From Actinomycetes bacterium (GTDB lineage: Bacteria > Actinomycetota > Acidimicrobiia > Acidimicrobiales > Microtrichaceae), in the NCBI GenBank assembly GCA_023389745.1, contig JAEWED010000142.1:1-5296 (forward strand): a stretch of 5,296 bases of DNA. The letters run 5' to 3'. A program made the position numbers and the translations under genes. The notes below the pieces were generated by a model. It saw only the letters and a list, made by a program, of their open reading frames with translations, had not been told where the DNA came from and did no database searches. Below are positions 2,937-5,296 of the stretch, piece by piece; position 1 is the stretch's first letter; every line of letters begins with the position of its first letter.

Positions 2937-5296
2937 TGGGACTCCTCCTGCTGCTGCACCTGGTCGTGGGGTTCGCGGTCATCGCGACGGGCGAGCAGCT
3001 GGGGCGTCGAGCCCTGCCGATCGCAGCGCTCCCGTCGTTGTGCAGCATCGTGTGGCTCGCGACGGCGCTGCCCGAGGTGCTCGACGGCGGTGTGGTCACC
3101 GAGTCGGCGACGTGGGTGCCGCAGCTGGGACTGGCGCTCGACCTGCGACTCGACGGCTTCGCGGCGCTGATGGTGCTGCTGGTCTCGGGCATCGGCCTGC
3201 TCGTCTTCGCCTACGCACACTGGTACTTCCCGGCACGGGGTGAGGCACTGGGCCGGCTGATCGGTCTGCTGACGCTGTTCAGCGGGGCGATGCTCGGACT
3301 GGTGCTCGCCGACAACCTGTTGGTGCTCTACGGCTGCTGGGAGCTCACGTCGGTCACGTCGTTCTTCCTGATCGGCAACAAGCACGCCTCGGCGCGGGCC
3401 AGGGCGGCCGCGTTGCAGGCCCTGCTGATCACCGGGCTCGGGGCGCTCGCGATGCTCGTCGGGTTCATCATGATCGGCCAACAGGCGGGCACGTACCAGC
3501 TCTCGTCGATCCTCGCCGATCCCCCTGGTGGCACCGTCACCGCCGTGGCGCTGGTCCTGGTGCTGCTCGGCGCCGTCACGAAGTCGGCGCAGTACCCGTT
3601 CCACTCGTGGCTGCCGGGCGCCATGGTCGCGTCGACGCCGATCAGCGCCTACCTGCACTCGGCGACGATGGTGAAGGCCGGTGTCTACCTGGTCGCGCGC
3701 TTCACCCCCGCCTTCGTCGGCGTGGGCTTCTGGCGCCCCGCGGTGGTGACGATCGGCGCGGCGTCGATGCTGTTCGGCGGGCTGCGCGCCCTTCGCCAGC
3801 ACGACCTCAAGCTGCTGCTGGCCTTCGGCACGATCAGCCAGCTGGGCTTCATGTTCGTGCTCTTCGGCATCGGGACCGCCGAGTCGGTCACCGCCGGTTG
3901 TGTGCTGGTGCTCGCTCACGCCGTGTTCAAGGCGACCCTGTTCATGTCGGTGGGCGTGATGGACCACCAGCTCGGAACGAGGGACATCCGCCACCTGCCC
4001 CGCCTGGTCGGGTCCTGGCCCGCGCTGTCGTGGATCGTGGCGATCAGCGCCGCCTCGATGGCCGGCATCCCACTGACCTTCGGCTTCATCGCGAAGGAGG
4101 CGGGCTACGAGTCGTTGCTGCACTCCCACACCCGCTTCGGCGTGGTGGCGGTCGTCGTGGTGGTGTGCGCCGCCGTGGTGACCTTCGCCTACAGCACGCG
4201 GCTGGTGCACGGCGGCCTGTACGCGGCGAGTCGTGACACCGCCGGGCGTCCGGCGCCCGAGAAGAAGCCCGCCGCTCTGTTCGTCGCGATCCCCGGTGCG
4301 CTGACTGCGGTCACCGTCGTGCTCGGACTGCTCCCTGCGCTCGCCGACCCGCTGATGAGCGCCGCGTCCTCGGCACTGGACCCGGAGGCACCACCGACGC
4401 ACCTGGCGATCTGGCACGGCCTGAACGTGGCGCTCGTGCTGTCGCTGGTGACGATCCTCGGTGGCTCGATCCTCTTCATCGTGCGGAACCGCGTCTCGAC
4501 CGTCCTGGCGCTCGGGGCGGGCATCCCGAGCGGCGGACAGGCCTACCGCTGGACGCTCAGGGCCATGAACACCTCGGCGGACCGGGTGACCGGCATCGTC
4601 CAGAGCGGCTCCCTGCCCGTGTACGCCGGGGTCATCCTGGCGACCACGACGCTGGTACCCGTCGCTGCGCTGTCGAGCCTGCCGCTGCGTGAGACGCTCG
4701 AGCGGGGCGTGGACGCGCCCAGGGGCGTGTTCGTGGCGACCCTGCTCGTCGTGGCGATCCTGCTCGCTGCGGCGTTCGGCGCGGCGGCGATCCGACGCCG
4801 GTACGCCGCGGCGCTGCTGCTCGCCGGGGTCGGCTACAGCATGGCGGGCCTGTTCGTGCTCCAGGGTGCACCGGATCTGGCGCTGACCACCGTGGCGGTG
4901 GAGTCGCTCTTCACGGTGCTCTTCGTGCTGGTCCTCCGCAGCCTCCCGGACCGCTTCGAGCAGCACTCGCCGCGCTTCGGCACCGTGTTCCGGCTGGTCG
5001 TCGCCTCGGTCGTCGGCCTGGTCGTGTTCGGCTTCGCGCTGCTCGCCGGCAACGAGCGGCTGCCGTCGACCACCTCCGAGGAGATGGTCGCCCGGTCCCT
5101 GCCCGACGGTCACGGCCGCAACGTGGTGAACGTGATCCTGGTCGACTTCCGCGGCTTCGACACCCTGGGCGAGATCACCGTGCTCGCCGCGGCGGCGATC
5201 GGTGCGGTCGCCCTCGCCCGTGCGGTCATGCGTCCGGGTCGCCCGCCCGAGCAGCAGCCCGAGGCGGCGAGCCACCCTGAGCACACGGCGGCGACG
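2936..5296 (+). CDS. mrpA: Mrp-type Na+/H+ antiporter subunit A (3' end beyond the window)
   Basis: The 787 codons seen are open to the last base and encode the largest subunit of the Mrp cation/proton antiporter, which exchanges cytoplasmic Na+ for external H+ as part of a multisubunit membrane complex related to the proton-pumping arm of complex I. Domains in order are Proton_antipo_N (about 64-112), Proton_antipo_M (about 124-400), further NuoL/ND5-like helices to about 585, an MbhD-like segment (about 600-670) and an MbhE-like segment (about 685-765). Buried charged positions typical of the family are present: E136 in WELTS, K216 and H223 in TKSAQYPFHSWLP, H241 and K247 in HSATMVK, K292 in DLKLLLAF, H328 and K332 in AHAVFKA, and K387-E388. 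The MbhD part has GAPDLALTTVAVE (D647, E656) and the MbhE part VDFRGFDTLGE (D737, D742, E746). Residues 766-787 are polar and Pro/Glu-rich, either the C-terminal tail or a linker to a fused MrpB domain. The remaining mrp genes probably follow downstream. Confidence 0.96.
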   Translation, partial: MGLLLLLHLVVGFAVIATGEQLGRRALPIAALPSLCSIVWLATALPEVLDGGVVTESATWVPQLGLALDLRLDGFAALMVLLVSGIGLLVFAYAHWYFPARGEALGRLIGLLTLFSGAMLGLVLADNLLVLYGCWELTSVTSFFLIGNKHASARARAAALQALLITGLGALAMLVGFIMIGQQAGTYQLSSILADPPGGTVTAVALVLVLLGAVTKSAQYPFHSWLPGAMVASTPISAYLHSATMVKAGVYLVARFTPAFVGVGFWRPAVVTIGAASMLFGGLRALRQHDLKLLLAFGTISQLGFMFVLFGIGTAESVTAGCVLVLAHAVFKATLFMSVGVMDHQLGTRDIRHLPRLVGSWPALSWIVAISAASMAGIPLTFGFIAKEAGYESLLHSHTRFGVVAVVVVVCAAVVTFAYSTRLVHGGLYAASRDTAGRPAPEKKPAALFVAIPGALTAVTVVLGLLPALADPLMSAASSALDPEAPPTHLAIWHGLNVALVLSLVTILGGSILFIVRNRVSTVLALGAGIPSGGQAYRWTLRAMNTSADRVTGIVQSGSLPVYAGVILATTTLVPVAALSSLPLRETLERGVDAPRGVFVATLLVVAILLAAAFGAAAIRRRYAAALLLAGVGYSMAGLFVLQGAPDLALTTVAVESLFTVLFVLVLRSLPDRFEQHSPRFGTVFRLVVASVVGLVVFGFALLAGNERLPSTTSEEMVARSLPDGHGRNVVNVILVDFRGFDTLGEITVLAAAAIGAVALARAVMRPGRPPEQQPEAASHPEHTAAT

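Noticed and set aside
2698..4236. Plus-strand frames such as 2698-3243 and 3607-4236, and minus-strand frames over mrpA
   Set aside because: They overlap the continuous mrpA frame, which carries unmistakable antiporter motifs, and their own products are low-complexity.
1151..5284. A minus-strand frame of 1377 codons running from antisense of mrpA through the kinase
   Set aside because: Its triplets line up exactly with the mrpA codons, so a stop would need a TTA, CTA or TCA codon in mrpA, which this high-G+C gene never uses in the 787 codons seen. The antisense product is a charged, Arg/His/Glu/Gln-rich sequence with no domains. Only the part from 2647 to 1151 is the kinase.

Overview
The window looks like chromosomal DNA from a high-G+C actinobacterium. 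By eye it is about two-thirds G+C or more, with strong G/C preference at third codon positions. Both exported lipoproteins carry Thr-rich or Ser/Thr-rich linkers after the lipobox. That style is common in Acidimicrobiia, but the class assignment is only an inference. I see no mobile elements, RNA genes, CRISPR arrays or phage genes.

The layout is two divergent transcription units around a 288-base control region (2648-2935). Leftward, on the minus strand, lie three genes: a membrane sensor histidine kinase (2647 to 1151), a GerMN-domain lipoprotein (1154 to 555) that overlaps the kinase stop by 4 bases, and a lipoprotein with a chagasin-type (I42) cysteine-peptidase inhibitor domain (497 to 24). 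Rightward, on the plus strand, the 5' 787 codons of mrpA (from 2936, open at the window edge) encode the large NuoL-like subunit of a multisubunit Mrp Na+/H+ antiporter. No response regulator is in the window.

The kinase-GerMN pair recalls the MtrB-LpqB arrangement of actinobacteria, in which a lipoprotein with a GerMN domain follows the kinase gene and modulates the kinase. Here the lipoprotein is short and lacks a beta-propeller. The third gene appears able to use its own leaderless promoter as well as read-through. mrpA is preceded by a good -10 element and a 20-codon upstream reading frame whose stop overlaps the mrpA start (TGATG), which suggests translational coupling.

Points most worth a second look are the mrpA leader ORF, the kinase's HEIRG motif (the usual phosphatase Thr/Asn is replaced by Gly), the low-complexity insert in its ATPase domain, and the complete inhibitor loops of the small lipoprotein. 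A minus-strand frame stays open for more than 4 kb through the kinase and antisense to mrpA. This is a codon-usage artefact and not a giant gene.
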